From an uncultured Lachnospiraceae bacterium (GTDB lineage: Bacteria > Bacillota > Clostridia > Lachnospirales > Lachnospiraceae): 64,000 nucleotides of DNA. The stretch lies in assembly GCA_934408585.1 (NCBI GenBank), contig CAKRVA010000002.1, positions 248,001-312,000 on the forward strand. Direction: 5' to 3'. The position numbers were made by a program, and so were the translations under genes. The first letter of the stretch is position 1. The number at the start of each line of letters is the position of its first letter. Below are positions 1 to 9,373 of the stretch, piece by piece. The notes below the pieces were generated by a model. The model was not told the origin of the DNA. It made no database searches and was given only the letters and a program-made list of their open reading frames with translations.

Positions 1-256
1 TTAATTCTACCATCAGTTCCCGAATCATTCTCCAATTCCAGATATAACAGGAAAAGCCTACCACATCCGGCTTTTGCATATAAATATCCATCAGAATTTC
101 TTCCATCGATTGATTAATGGTATACTCGGAAATATCGATTGCCACATCCTGTGACACCCCATTCAGTTTTTCGCAGGCATAAGCACGCAGACTGTAAACT
201 GCAGGGTTCATATGAATATATTTACTGTTTAACGCTACAAGTAAAAACTTTTTCAT
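1..256 (-). CDS. B12-binding radical SAM protein, N-terminal part (cut by window edge)
   Basis: Only the first 85 codons are visible and the gene runs off the left edge. The protein opens MKKFLLVALNSKYIHMNPAV and continues to a PDVVGFSCYIWNW segment. This is the usual start of the cobalamin-binding (Rossmann-like) domain in radical SAM proteins of the DUF4080 / B12-binding type, where ALNSKYIH is highly conserved. The CxxxCxxC cluster motif would lie beyond the edge, so the radical SAM part is inferred from family architecture and the substrate is unknown. The ATG follows galK by 7 bp and is preceded by an AGAAAGG-like ribosome binding site inside the end of galK, so the two are probably co-transcribed. 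Confidence 0.75.
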   Translation of the reverse strand, partial: MKKFLLVALNSKYIHMNPAVYSLRAYACEKLNGVSQDVAIDISEYTINQSMEEILMDIYMQKPDVVGFSCYIWNWRMIRELMVEL

Positions 257-263
257 CGCTCTG

Positions 264-1427
264 TCATACCTTTCTCGGTCCATCTCCAATTTCTACAGAA
301 TAAAAGTCAGCAGGATATCCAATGGCTTTCTCATAAGCAGTTCCGGTTTTCTGTATAAATGCCTGCACTGCATCCTTCTTCACTAAAGTCACGGTACATC
401 CTCCGAATCCGGCTCCTGTCATACGGGAACCAAGAACTCCTTCCTGTTCCCATGCCACTTCTACCAATGTATCAAGTTCTTTTCCTGTTACTTCATAATT
501 ATCACGTAACGAAACATGGGATTTGGACATCAAGGCACCAAAAGTCTCCATATCGTTTTTCTGTAATGCGGCTACCGCCTGTATCGTGCGTTGATTCTCT
601 GTTACTGCATGCATTGCTCTTCTTTCCAGAACTTCATCACAAATAGCACCCCTTACTTCATAAAACTCATCTATGGTAAGTTCCCCAAGCGTTTTTATTG
701 TTTTTATCTTTTGGATTCGTTCTAAAGCAGTTTCACATTGGCTTCTGCGCTCATTGTATTTGGAATCGGTTAATTTCCGTTTTTTATTACTGCAGGCAAT
801 AACCAGCCGGACATCATCAAGTACAATTGGAACATACTGATAGTCCAGTGTTGTCGTATTTAAAAAAATACCATATTGCTTTTTCCCCATGGCAACTGCA
901 AATTGGTCCATAATTCCACAATTCATGCCATTATAATGATTTTCTGCATACTGCCCGATTTTTGCAAGCTCTTCGTTTTTTATCCGGAATCCCAAAAAGT
1001 CATTCAGAATATAACCAACTAGAACCTCTAAGGAAGCCGATGAAGATAATCCTGCTCCGTTTGGAATATTTCCATATAAAAGCAAGTCCATGCCATACGG
1101 GATTTCATATCCATATTGAAAAAAAGCCCAGAAAACTCCTTTCGGATAATCACTCCAACCGCCATTTTCCCCTGGTACCAAATCTTCCAGGCTGCTTTCT
1201 ATGATTCCTGTCTTTGCAAAGTTCATGGAAAACAACCGTATCTTACGGTCAGCACGTTTCCTGGCTACCGCATACGTTCCCATCGTAAGTGCACAAGGAA
1301 AGACATGACCACCGTTATAATCTGTGTGATCACCAATCAAATTTACTCTTCCCGGTGCAAAATAAATTTCTGCTCCATCGCAGCTGCCAAACCTTTTTTG
1401 AAATTCCTCATATAGCTTTCGGGTCAT
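264..1427 (-). CDS. galK: Galactokinase
   Basis: Phosphorylates alpha-D-galactose to galactose-1-phosphate with ATP, the first committed Leloir step in the cytoplasm. At 387 residues it has normal family length. All three GHMP-kinase motifs are present: the galactokinase signature GRVNLIGDHTDYNGG at about residues 26-40 (Asp replaces the usual Glu of GEHTDY), the ATP-binding loop GAGLSSSAS at about 125-133, and the C-terminal MTGAGFGGC near 340. An AAAGGA ribosome binding site precedes the ATG. No galT, galE or transporter is adjacent; the downstream neighbour is a radical SAM gene, so the rest of the Leloir pathway must lie elsewhere. Confidence 0.95.
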   Translation of the reverse strand: MTRKLYEEFQKRFGSCDGAEIYFAPGRVNLIGDHTDYNGGHVFPCALTMGTYAVARKRADRKIRLFSMNFAKTGIIESSLEDLVPGENGGWSDYPKGVFWAFFQYGYEIPYGMDLLLYGNIPNGAGLSSSASLEVLVGYILNDFLGFRIKNEELAKIGQYAENHYNGMNCGIMDQFAVAMGKKQYGIFLNTTTLDYQYVPIVLDDVRLVIACSNKKRKLTDSKYNERRSQCETALERIQKIKTIKTLGELTIDEFYEVRGAICDEVLERRAMHAVTENQRTIQAVAALQKNDMETFGALMSKSHVSLRDNYEVTGKELDTLVEVAWEQEGVLGSRMTGAGFGGCTVTLVKKDAVQAFIQKTGTAYEKAIGYPADFYSVEIGDGPRKV

Positions 1428-1576
1428 CTGGATTTCCTTTCCGAACCATTATCATTTCTTTTGTTTTATTATACGGCAACATCCCTGCCTTCGTCCAGAA
1501 ATGCATTTCTTACTTGCACCCACGTTTTCAATATGTTACTGTTAATTTTGTATGATAAATAGAAAGGTCTTTTCGT

Positions 1577-2230
1577 ATGAAACATTTAAAGAAAGTAATA
1601 CTCCTTCTGTGCTGCCTGCTCCTTGCCGCCTGTGGGGGCGCATCCAAAGAAAAAATTGCAGAAGCACAGGATACTTATACACGTCTTGTCAATATACATA
1701 ATAAGGTGGTTTCTGCACACAAACAGATTCAGGATGATTCGCTGGATGAAAAGCTGGTTACTCTTTCAGGTAAAATTGAACAAATCAACACTTACCATCT
1801 GAATGAAATGAATGACGAAGAAGTAGATATGCTGATTGAAACTATGAATACACTTATTGGTACCTATCAGGAATATCTTGATGCCATTAATCAGATTAAA
1901 TCTTCCGAGGATGCTGCGGTACTTACTCCGATTCCTCTTTCCCTGATTAACGGTACTTCTCTGACCTTCACCAGTCTTTCCTTTTATCAGAAAGATTCTA
2001 CCGAAAACGATGATTTGTTAGAATCTCTTTCCGGCTTCGGTCCTACGCAGCGATTAACCGGACTAATGATTTACCGCGACACACAAAACACTCCCTGGAT
2101 GCTTGATTTAAAAACATCCGACGGCACTGCTTACTCTTTGGAACTTCCGACAGAAGAATTTTCCACAGATGGATGTATTTTAACTTTAACTTATGATTCC
2201 GAACTGGGTGAATTGAAATTTTCTGCTTGA
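1577..2230 (+). CDS. Small extracytoplasmic lipoprotein of unknown function
   Basis: The 217-residue product starts MKHLKKVILLLCCLLLAAC, a charged n-region, hydrophobic core and LAAC lipobox, so it should be lipidated at Cys19 and anchored to the outer face of the membrane. Residues 25-110 are predicted helical, rich in charged and Gln residues (likely coiled coil). The C-terminal 100 residues look like a beta-rich domain with aromatic and Thr residues. I do not recognise the family. It stands alone between galK (opposite strand) and the tRNA genes, and its stop codon overlaps the -35 box of the tRNA promoter. Confidence 0.75.
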   Translation: MKHLKKVILLLCCLLLAACGGASKEKIAEAQDTYTRLVNIHNKVVSAHKQIQDDSLDEKLVTLSGKIEQINTYHLNEMNDEEVDMLIETMNTLIGTYQEYLDAINQIKSSEDAAVLTPIPLSLINGTSLTFTSLSFYQKDSTENDDLLESLSGFGPTQRLTGLMIYRDTQNTPWMLDLKTSDGTAYSLELPTEEFSTDGCILTLTYDSELGELKFSA

Positions 2231-2255
2231 CAAACGACTATGTGAAATGTAAAAT
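2227..2255 (+). promoter_or_regulatory. Sigma-A type promoter of the tRNA-Phe/tRNA-Gly unit
   Basis: TTGACA (2227-2232), a 17-bp spacer and TAAAAT (2250-2255) lie 23 bp before the first tRNA. The -35 hexamer contains the TGA stop codon of the upstream lipoprotein gene, so the tRNA promoter is packed against that gene with no spacer. Confidence 0.7.
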
Positions 2256-2277
2256 AGCGTTTGTGTGATACGGGTGA

Positions 2278-2350
<73 letters not shown>

Positions 2351-2376
2351 TTTTAATTTCATATTCCATATAATTT

Positions 2377-2447
2377 GCGGGTGTAGTTCAATGGTAGAAC
2401 ACCAGCCTTCCAAGCTGGATACGTGGGTTCGATTCCCATCACCCGCT
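2377..2447 (+). tRNA. tRNA-Gly (TCC)
   Basis: A 71-nt cloverleaf with acceptor GCGGGTG/CACCCGC and discriminator T (usual for tRNA-Gly), anticodon loop CTTCCAA giving TCC, and T-loop GGGTTCGATTCCC. It lies 26 nt after tRNA-Phe and shares its promoter and the terminator that follows. CCA is not encoded. Confidence 0.97.
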
Positions 2448-2452
2448 TTTTT

Positions 2453-2478
2453 AGTCCCTGAAAACAGGGACTTTTTTT
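2453..2478 (+). terminator. Intrinsic terminator of the tRNA unit
   Basis: AGTCCCTG and CAGGGACT form an 8-bp stem around an AAAA loop, followed by a run of seven T. It begins 6 nt after tRNA-Gly. Confidence 0.9.
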
Positions 2479-2611
2479 ATGTTTTTGTCTAAGATATCTG
2501 TCTTTTTCCAATTTTTTTCAAAAAAGTTGCGCAAAACTATTCAAAACTTTCAAATAAAGTGATATATTTATCTTACACTTTTATTTTACCGATTTTGGAA
2601 GGGGGATTTAC

Positions 2612-3955
2612 ATGAAGAATTTGAAAGTAAAATACAAATTCACGATTGTTCTTGGACTGATTGTTTTATTGATTGCCGGCATGACAGCCTCCGGAATCAA
2701 GGCAATAAAACTACTTCAGGCACAGGCTGCCGGACAACCGGAAGCTGATGCCATTGCAAGTCGATGGATTTCTATTATGTATGTAAATGCAATTATCTTC
2801 TTTATCATTTCATTGATTGTGATTATTTACATGATTGTAGATACTACCTCTGCCCTGAACAAAGCTGCCGCTTATGCCAAAGCATTAGAAGACGGTGATA
2901 TGGCAAAGCGTGTTCAACCCAAAATGTTAAAACGAAAAGATGAGGTTGGAACATTGGCAAAAGCTTTGAACAGCCTGTCCATAACATTTGATGAACTAAT
3001 TGGCAATGTAAAAAATGACAGTATTATTTTTTCGAAGGATGCAAATGATGCACTTTCAAAAATCAAAGAATTAAATGATGAAATTGAATCAGTTTCTGCT
3101 GCTACCGAAGAACTCTCCGCAGGCATGGAAGAAACAGCTGCATCAGCACAGCAGATTGGAACTATCTCCCATGAAATCGAATCGGTTTCCAAAAATATTG
3201 CAGAACGTTCCCAGGATGGTGCACATAAAGCAGTAGAAATTCATGAACGTGCCGAAAAAGCAAAGGCAAATATGAATGAACAATTCAATAAAGTAAAAGA
3301 TATCAAAGATAACATCAGTGCCAGCCTTGAAGCTGCTCTCCGCGATGCCAAGATTGTATCCAAAATTGATGAATTGGCAGAAGCTATTATGAATATTACT
3401 GCACAGACAAATCTTCTGGCATTAAATGCTTCCATTGAAGCAGCAAGAGCCGGAGAAGCCGGCAAAGGATTTGCCGTTGTCGCTGATGAAATTCGAAATC
3501 TGGCAGAACAGTCAAAATCCACGGTTGAAAATATTCAACACGTAACCCAGGCCGTAAATGTAGCTGTTAAGAATCTTTCCCATGATTCCGAAGAACTTCT
3601 TACTTTTGTATCGCAAGATGTTTCTTCCAGCTTCCATGATTTTATGGATGTTGCAGATGCCTACAATGAAGATGCTGCCTATGTAAATGATCTGGTAACC
3701 GATTTTAGTGCTATTTCCGAAGAACTTTTGGCATCGATTGAAAACATTATGGATTCCATAAATGAGGTAGGAAAAGCTGCTGAGGAAGGTGCTCTTGGAA
3801 CTACAGAAATCGCTGAAAAGGGTGCCATGATAGCACGGCAATCCAATGATATGATTGAAACCATGCAGGATGTTGGCACGAGTTCCGAGGATTTAAAGAA
3901 ATCTACAGAACGATTTATTATTTCAGAAAGAGAGCCGGAAGCACAGCCTCAATAA
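2612..3955 (+). CDS. Methyl-accepting chemotaxis protein with minimal ectodomain
   Basis: A membrane chemoreceptor that would signal to CheA/CheW. Two membrane segments (about residues 9-30 and 52-75) enclose only about 20 exposed residues. They are followed by a HAMP-like segment (about 76-130) and the cytoplasmic signalling domain, whose hairpin tip reads TNLLALNASIEAARAGEAG and GKGFAVVADEIRNLAEQ near residues 268-305. With almost no external domain, it probably senses through the membrane, a partner protein or the cytoplasm. The GGAAGGGGG ribosome binding site is strong. No che genes are adjacent, so it is an orphan receptor gene. The tip motif also occurs in the PilZ-fused receptor at 20184-22277. 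Confidence 0.93.
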   Translation: MKNLKVKYKFTIVLGLIVLLIAGMTASGIKAIKLLQAQAAGQPEADAIASRWISIMYVNAIIFFIISLIVIIYMIVDTTSALNKAAAYAKALEDGDMAKRVQPKMLKRKDEVGTLAKALNSLSITFDELIGNVKNDSIIFSKDANDALSKIKELNDEIESVSAATEELSAGMEETAASAQQIGTISHEIESVSKNIAERSQDGAHKAVEIHERAEKAKANMNEQFNKVKDIKDNISASLEAALRDAKIVSKIDELAEAIMNITAQTNLLALNASIEAARAGEAGKGFAVVADEIRNLAEQSKSTVENIQHVTQAVNVAVKNLSHDSEELLTFVSQDVSSSFHDFMDVADAYNEDAAYVNDLVTDFSAISEELLASIENIMDSINEVGKAAEEGALGTTEIAEKGAMIARQSNDMIETMQDVGTSSEDLKKSTERFIISEREPEAQPQ

Positions 3956-3971
3956 CAAAGTACATAAAAAT

Positions 3972-4003
3972 ATCCCCGGGATTCCATAAGGAACTCCGGG
4001 GAT
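3972..4003. terminator. Bidirectional terminator between convergent genes
   Basis: ATCCCCGG pairs with CCGGGGAT, extended by GATTCC/GGAACT around an ATAA loop. On the minus strand it is followed by ATATTTTTAT, on the plus strand by a weaker TTTATTAT. It ends both the chemoreceptor gene and the ABC exporter operon. Confidence 0.75.
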
Positions 4004-4006
4004 TTA

Positions 4007-5806
4007 TTATGCTATTGTAAACTGACTGTTATATAACTGTGCATAGAAACCATTCTGTGCTAAAAGCTCTGCATGATTTCCCTGTTCAATAATATGTCCA
4101 TCTTTCATAACAAGAATGATATCCGCATTTTGAATCGTAGACAACCGATGCGCTACAATAAAACTGGTACGGCCTTCCATCATGGTTGCAAATGCTTTCT
4201 GAATCCGTATTTCGGTTCTTGTATCTATGGAAGAAGTTGCCTCATCCAAAATCAACATTGGTGGCAGACAAAGCATTACTCGCGTAATACAAAGTAACTG
4301 TTTTTGTCCTTGTGATAAACTGTCTCCATCTTCGCCAATTATCGTATCATAGCCATTCGGCAATTTTCGGATAAAACTATGGGCATGGGAAGCCTTGGCT
4401 GCATTTATGATTTCCTCTTCCGTTGCATCAGGTTTTCCAACAATGATATTATCACGAATCGTTCCCTTACGCAGCCAGGTATCCTGCAATACCATACCAT
4501 AGGAAGTTCTCAGCGAGTTACGGGTGATTTCCCGGATATCGGTACCTTCTACCTGAATACTTCCTTCATCCACATCATAAAATCGCATCAGCAGATTAAT
4601 AATCGTTGTCTTTCCACAACCGGTTGGTCCTACAATTGCAATTCTCTGTCCCGGAACCACATGTAAATTCAGATTTTCAATTAATTTCTTTTCACTGCTA
4701 TAAGAAAATGCCACATGATCCAAAGAAACCTTTCCCTGAACATCGGTCAGTACTCTGGCATTTTCTCCATCAGGAACCTGTGGCTCCTCCTCAATGAATT
4801 CAAAAATTCTTGCTGCACACGCCAATGCATTCTGCAACTCTGTAATAACACCTGATATTTCATTAAACGGCTTTGTATACTGATTTGCATAGGATAAAAA
4901 GCAGGTCAGCTGACCTACGGTGAGCCGTCCCTGAATTACGGATAATGCACCGGTAAGTCCCACTCCCATATAAACTAAGCTATTAACAAAACGTGTGCTT
5001 GGATTTGTCAGGGAAGAAAAGAAAATGGCACGCAGGGAGCATTTTTCCAATCGGCCATTAATCTCATCAAACTCCTGCATAACATGCGTCTCACGTCCAA
5101 ATGCCTTGACTTCTTTATGATTACTTATCATTTCATTAATCAGTGTGGTCTGTTCCCCTCTCGTTACCGACTGAAGCTGGAACATATGAAATGTTTTCTT
5201 TGCAATAAACGATGCAACAAGTAGCGAAACAGGCGTTATTAAAACAACAACTAATGTAATGGTAATATTCTCAAACAGCATGAATAACAATGTTCCCAGA
5301 ATCGTAATGACTCCAGTAAAAAGCTGTGTAAAACCAAGCAGCAGACCATCCGCAAATGTATCAACATCTGCAATTATCCGGCTCATGATATCACCATGGG
5401 AATGTGCATCGAGATATTTCAACGGAAGCTTTTGCATCTTATCAAATGCCTTTTCACGAATATCCTCAATAATACTGTACACAATACGGTTGTTACAAAT
5501 ACTCATAATCCACTGTACCATTGCTGTCAGCAGTATTGTAATCCCCATTTTCTTTAACACATGAAAAAGCGTTGCCCATGCGGGTGCCAATCCATTACTG
5601 TTTGAAAGATATTCCTCCGGTAAAAAGGAAAGAAGCACATCTACCGCATCTCCGGTAAGAATCGGCAAATATAATGTAAATAACACAGAAGCTGCTGCCA
5701 TCACAATGGTTAAAACAAGAAGCACACGGTATGGCTTCATGTATTTTAATACTTTTGCCAAAGTTTCTTTCTGTCTGTCTTTGTCCATTTTTTCATTCTT
5801 GCCCAT
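4007..5806 (-). CDS. ABC exporter half-transporter, catalytically complete partner
   Basis: A 599-residue type IV ABC exporter subunit. Six membrane helices occupy about residues 30-330, followed by a nucleotide-binding domain. Walker A is GPTGCGKTT, the signature is LSQGQKQ, Walker B is LILDEATSSID with the catalytic Glu intact, and the switch His lies in VAHRLS. It follows the gene at 5809-7551 by 2 bp, so the two should form a heterodimer of the multidrug/lipid exporter class (like BmrCD or TM287/288). The substrate cannot be read from sequence and no regulator gene is adjacent. The noncanonical Q in LSQGQ is common in this half of such pairs. Confidence 0.93.
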   Translation of the reverse strand: MGKNEKMDKDRQKETLAKVLKYMKPYRVLLVLTIVMAAASVLFTLYLPILTGDAVDVLLSFLPEEYLSNSNGLAPAWATLFHVLKKMGITILLTAMVQWIMSICNNRIVYSIIEDIREKAFDKMQKLPLKYLDAHSHGDIMSRIIADVDTFADGLLLGFTQLFTGVITILGTLLFMLFENITITLVVVLITPVSLLVASFIAKKTFHMFQLQSVTRGEQTTLINEMISNHKEVKAFGRETHVMQEFDEINGRLEKCSLRAIFFSSLTNPSTRFVNSLVYMGVGLTGALSVIQGRLTVGQLTCFLSYANQYTKPFNEISGVITELQNALACAARIFEFIEEEPQVPDGENARVLTDVQGKVSLDHVAFSYSSEKKLIENLNLHVVPGQRIAIVGPTGCGKTTIINLLMRFYDVDEGSIQVEGTDIREITRNSLRTSYGMVLQDTWLRKGTIRDNIIVGKPDATEEEIINAAKASHAHSFIRKLPNGYDTIIGEDGDSLSQGQKQLLCITRVMLCLPPMLILDEATSSIDTRTEIRIQKAFATMMEGRTSFIVAHRLSTIQNADIILVMKDGHIIEQGNHAELLAQNGFYAQLYNSQFTIA

Positions 5807-5808
5807 AA

Positions 5809-7551
5809 TTATGCCTCCTTTCCATCCGCAGGCTTTTCTACCTGTGTATAATAGATTTCCTGATAGATTTCACAATTTTCAAGAAGCTCTTTATGAGTAC
5901 CAAGACCTACAACATTTCCATCATCCAGAACAACAATCTGATCCGCATGCATTAACGAAGATGCTCTCTGTGATACAATAAACACGGTCATATCACCCGG
6001 TAATGCTTTTAGTGACTGTCTCAGTTTTAAGTCCGTTGCATAATCCAATGCGGAGGAACTGTCGTCCAATATCAAAATCTCGGGTTTGCGAACCAATGCT
6101 CTCGCAATGGAAAGACGCTGTCTTTGTCCTCCGGATAAATTGCGTCCCTCCTGCTCAATAAGTGTATCAAGTTTTTTGTCCTTTTGTTCTACAAATTCCT
6201 TCGCCTGTGCAACTTCAAGTGCTTCCCAAATCTGTTCGTCGGTTGCACCTTCATTACCCCATTGTAGATTTTCACGTATGGTTCCACGGAAAAGCACTGC
6301 CTTTTGAAGGACCATACCGACTTTTTGACGCAGCTCCCCGGTATCCATTGTGCGGACATCTTCACCATCCACCAGAACTCTTCCGTCTGTTACCTCATAA
6401 AATCTTGGAATGAGGTTTACCATGGTTGATTTTCCGGCACCGGTTCCTCCAATAATTCCAATGGTTTCGCCCGGTTTTACTTTTAAGCAGATATCGGAAA
6501 GTGCCTCCTCTGCTCCTTTATAATAAGCCATACCTACATGGTCGAATACCACCCGGTAAGTCTTGTCCTCTGCAGATATCTCCTGCGGTTCACTTAACGG
6601 TTCCAAGCCTGCCGGAATTTCCAATACGTCTTCAATACGGTTTCCACAGGCAATTGCCTTTGTAACGGTGATAATCAGATTTGCCAGCTTAATCAACTCT
6701 ACCAGAATCTGTGACATATAATTAATCAGCGCAACTACCTGTCCCTGTAACAATACACCTTCCGATATCTGAACAGCACCCACGTAGATCAATACAATCA
6801 AACCGCCATTAATAATAATGTACGTAAGCGGATTCATCAGAGCAGATACTCGGCCTGCCAGGATCTGTAAATTTTTTAAGACCACGTTTTCTTTTTCATA
6901 CTTTTCAATCTCTTCCGGTTCTTTTGCAAACGCACGAATTACTCTGACGCCGGTAAGATTTTCCCTTGTTGTCCGCATGACCTGGTCTAACTGACCCTGT
7001 ACTTTACCAAACAAAGGAATGCTCACAAGCAGAATTGCGAATACAACAATGGAAAGCAACGGAATTACAACCACAAAAATAATTGCAGATTTTACGTCTA
7101 CGGTAAATGCCATAATCATAGCTCCAAATACGATAAATGGCGAGCGCAGAAAAAGGCGAAGCACCATATTTACCCCATTCTGTACCTGGTTTACATCACT
7201 TGTCATTCGCGTAATAAGTGTCGCAGTTCCCTGCCCGTCCATTTGTCCAAAGGATAATTTCTGGATATGTTCAAAAAGGGCATGCCGAAGCTTTGTTGCA
7301 AAGCCTACTGCTGCCTTTGCGGCAAAAAACTGTGCCGTTATGGAGCTCGTTAATCCGACAACTCCAAGAAGAACCAGAAGCAGTGCCATCTTTACAATAT
7401 AGCCTTTGTCTCCGTTCGGAATACCAACATCAATCATAGCCGCAACTACCAGCGGAACAATAAGCTCAAAAGAAGCCTCCAGCAATTTAAACAGAGGCCC
7501 CAAAATACTTTCTTTTTTATAATCTTTTAAAAATACAAGCAATTTTTTCAT
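5809..7551 (-). CDS. ABC exporter half-transporter with degenerate ATPase site
   Basis: A 580-residue exporter subunit with six membrane helices in the N-terminal 310 residues and a C-terminal nucleotide-binding domain. Walker A is GGTGAGKST and the signature LSGGQRQRL is canonical. Walker B ends LILDDSSSALD, with Asp in place of the catalytic Glu, and the switch region reads VSQRAS with Gln in place of His. These two replacements mark the non-hydrolysing site of asymmetric heterodimeric exporters, which fits its pairing with the intact downstream subunit. It lies 20 bp after the sufB-like gene, so it may be read through from the suf genes. Confidence 0.93.
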   Translation of the reverse strand: MKKLLVFLKDYKKESILGPLFKLLEASFELIVPLVVAAMIDVGIPNGDKGYIVKMALLLVLLGVVGLTSSITAQFFAAKAAVGFATKLRHALFEHIQKLSFGQMDGQGTATLITRMTSDVNQVQNGVNMVLRLFLRSPFIVFGAMIMAFTVDVKSAIIFVVVIPLLSIVVFAILLVSIPLFGKVQGQLDQVMRTTRENLTGVRVIRAFAKEPEEIEKYEKENVVLKNLQILAGRVSALMNPLTYIIINGGLIVLIYVGAVQISEGVLLQGQVVALINYMSQILVELIKLANLIITVTKAIACGNRIEDVLEIPAGLEPLSEPQEISAEDKTYRVVFDHVGMAYYKGAEEALSDICLKVKPGETIGIIGGTGAGKSTMVNLIPRFYEVTDGRVLVDGEDVRTMDTGELRQKVGMVLQKAVLFRGTIRENLQWGNEGATDEQIWEALEVAQAKEFVEQKDKKLDTLIEQEGRNLSGGQRQRLSIARALVRKPEILILDDSSSALDYATDLKLRQSLKALPGDMTVFIVSQRASSLMHADQIVVLDDGNVVGLGTHKELLENCEIYQEIYYTQVEKPADGKEA

Positions 7552-7571
7552 TTTTCTATCCCTTTGTAAAA

Positions 7572-8498
7572 CTAATTTAAGAAGTTGGCAATAATAACGG
7601 CTTCGGCTTCTTCTTCATTCAAGCCAAAGGTATTTAATTTGATCAACTGCTCATTATTAATTCTTCCGATTGCCGCTTCATGGATAATTGCTGCATCGAC
7701 GTGTTTCGCATCAATTTCAGGTATGGAGCAGACCTGTGCATGATCCATAATAATGGAATCACATTGAATATGCGCATGGCAAAGTGCCTCTCCGATTGCC
7801 TTGGGATGAAACGTCTGGATAGATGTTCCTTTTGCCACGGAACGGGAAACAATCTGTGCCGAGCTTCCGGAACCGCGTAAAACAACATCAATATTGGAGA
7901 TGGCTTCCTGTTTATCATGTGTCATCAGCTTCTCGGTTACAAAAAGCTTGCAGTTTTCTCCAACCACAATTTCCGTTTCTCTCTTTGTTGAATCTACACC
8001 TTCAATTTGTACGGTTTCCATGGTAAAAACAGAATCTTTTTCCATATAAACACGGGTAGATGGATTCAATACTCTGGCACCGGTGCCTTCTCCTTCTCCA
8101 TAATGTTTTTCTTCATAACGAACATTACAGTTTTTTCCAATATGAAAGGTATGAATTCCATCATGACGGCTCTCATTACAACCACTGTTATGAATACCAC
8201 AGCCTGCTACAATATTGACATTTGCACCGTCTTCTACATAAAAATCATTATAAACTTCATCCATCATGCCGGATGTTGCCACTACGACAGGAATATGAAC
8301 ATACTCTCCATCCGTATCACCGCTTATGATTACATCGATACCCGGTTTATCTTCTTTACGGTTAATCTTAATATGTTCGGTATTTCCATGACAAAGGGAA
8401 TATCCGTTATATCGCAGATTATAAGCACCTTCTTGCTTAAAACCTACTCCATCAATTTTATCCAGAACACTTTGGGTAATTGCATCTATTTCTGCCAC
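7572..8498 (-). CDS. sufB: Short SufB/SufD-family Fe-S assembly scaffold
   Basis: At about 308 residues this is far shorter than SufB (about 470) and matches the minimal SufB-like proteins of anaerobes and archaea. The beta-helix core is Asp/His/Cys-rich, and the C-terminal segment keeps the SufB-like stretch CSIPEIDAKHVDAAI followed by HEAAIGRIN. With SufC it should build Fe-S clusters in the cytoplasm; no SufS, SufU or SufE is adjacent. I place the start at the GTG at 8498, 9 nt after AAAGGA; the upstream in-frame TTG at 8507 abuts that ribosome binding site. It lies 15 bp after sufC. Confidence 0.85.
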   Translation of the reverse strand: MAEIDAITQSVLDKIDGVGFKQEGAYNLRYNGYSLCHGNTEHIKINRKEDKPGIDVIISGDTDGEYVHIPVVVATSGMMDEVYNDFYVEDGANVNIVAGCGIHNSGCNESRHDGIHTFHIGKNCNVRYEEKHYGEGEGTGARVLNPSTRVYMEKDSVFTMETVQIEGVDSTKRETEIVVGENCKLFVTEKLMTHDKQEAISNIDVVLRGSGSSAQIVSRSVAKGTSIQTFHPKAIGEALCHAHIQCDSIIMDHAQVCSIPEIDAKHVDAAIIHEAAIGRINNEQLIKLNTFGLNEEEAEAVIIANFLN

Positions 8499-8513
8499 GA
8501 TTCTCAATCCTTT

Positions 8514-9236
8514 CTATGCCATCTTACTACACTCACAGGCAATATTCTCCTGCATCAAAGATGGATAAACTTCTTCTCTTGTTCCAACACATGCAACTTT
8601 TCCATCACGAATTACCATAATCCGGTCTGCCATCTGTATGATTCTTTCCTGATGGGAAATCAAAATCAGGCTTTCTTTCTTTTCCTCATGGAGTTGCTCA
8701 AACTGTTTTACAAGCATGGAAAAGCTCCACAAATCAATTCCGGCTTCCGGTTCGTCAAAAATGCATAGCTTATGTGGTTTTGCAAGCACGGATGCAATTT
8801 CCAGACGCTTCATTTCACCGCCGGAAAGTGTTGCATCAACCTCCCGCTTCAGATATTCTCTTGCACACAATCCCACTCTGCTAAGCAAATCACAGCAAAC
8901 TGCTTCTGAAAGCTGTTCCCCTGCTGCCAAAGATAATAATCTTTCTACGGTCATTCCCTTAAAGCGGGGCGGCTGCTGAAAAGCAAAACCGATTCCTGCT
9001 TTTGCCCTGTCTGTAATTGATAACTCTGTAATTTCTTTTCCATCCACATAAATATGTCCGGCATCTAGCTTTTCAATGCCCATAAGGAGCTTGGCAATCG
9101 TTGATTTGCCTCCCCCGTTTGGTCCTGTAATTACAAGCATTTCTCCATCATTCACCCGAAAACTCACATCTTCAATAATACTCTTTTCCACGCCATTATC
9201 TAATGGATGGAATATGAGATTTTTTGCCTCTAACAT
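8514..9236 (-). CDS. sufC: SufC-type Fe-S assembly ATPase
   Basis: A cytoplasmic ABC-type ATPase that drives the SufB-like scaffold. Walker A is GPNGGGKST, the signature LSGGEMKR, and Walker B IFDEPEAGIDLWS. The EPEAGID form, with LSGGE rather than LSGGQ, is typical of SufC. GGAGG lies 5 nt before the ATG at 9236 (protein MLEAKN), so that start is preferred over the GTG at 9248, which would contain the ribosome binding site. The first gene of a sufC-sufB pair, possibly continuing into the ABC exporter. Confidence 0.9.
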   Translation of the reverse strand: MLEAKNLIFHPLDNGVEKSIIEDVSFRVNDGEMLVITGPNGGGKSTIAKLLMGIEKLDAGHIYVDGKEITELSITDRAKAGIGFAFQQPPRFKGMTVERLLSLAAGEQLSEAVCCDLLSRVGLCAREYLKREVDATLSGGEMKRLEIASVLAKPHKLCIFDEPEAGIDLWSFSMLVKQFEQLHEEKKESLILISHQERIIQMADRIMVIRDGKVACVGTREEVYPSLMQENIACECSKMA

Positions 9237-9373
9237 CATGACCTCCACATTGCTTTTGTATCATCATCATTTCATTTTCATTTGTAAGTTTAACCGTATA
9301 TCCCTTGGGATAAACAGGAAAATTTCAAGCTTGATTTTACCATACAAAACTATATTTTAAAAGAGTGAAACGC

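Noticed and set aside
2540..2612. SigD (FliA) promoter before the first chemoreceptor
   Set aside because: TAAAG and CCGATTT are present but about 30 bp apart, which does not fit the 15-bp spacing.
8007..8768. A 253-codon plus-strand open frame opposite the suf genes
   Set aside because: It is antisense to sufB/sufC, has no ribosome binding site and encodes an Ile/Thr/Phe-rich string typical of an antisense shadow.
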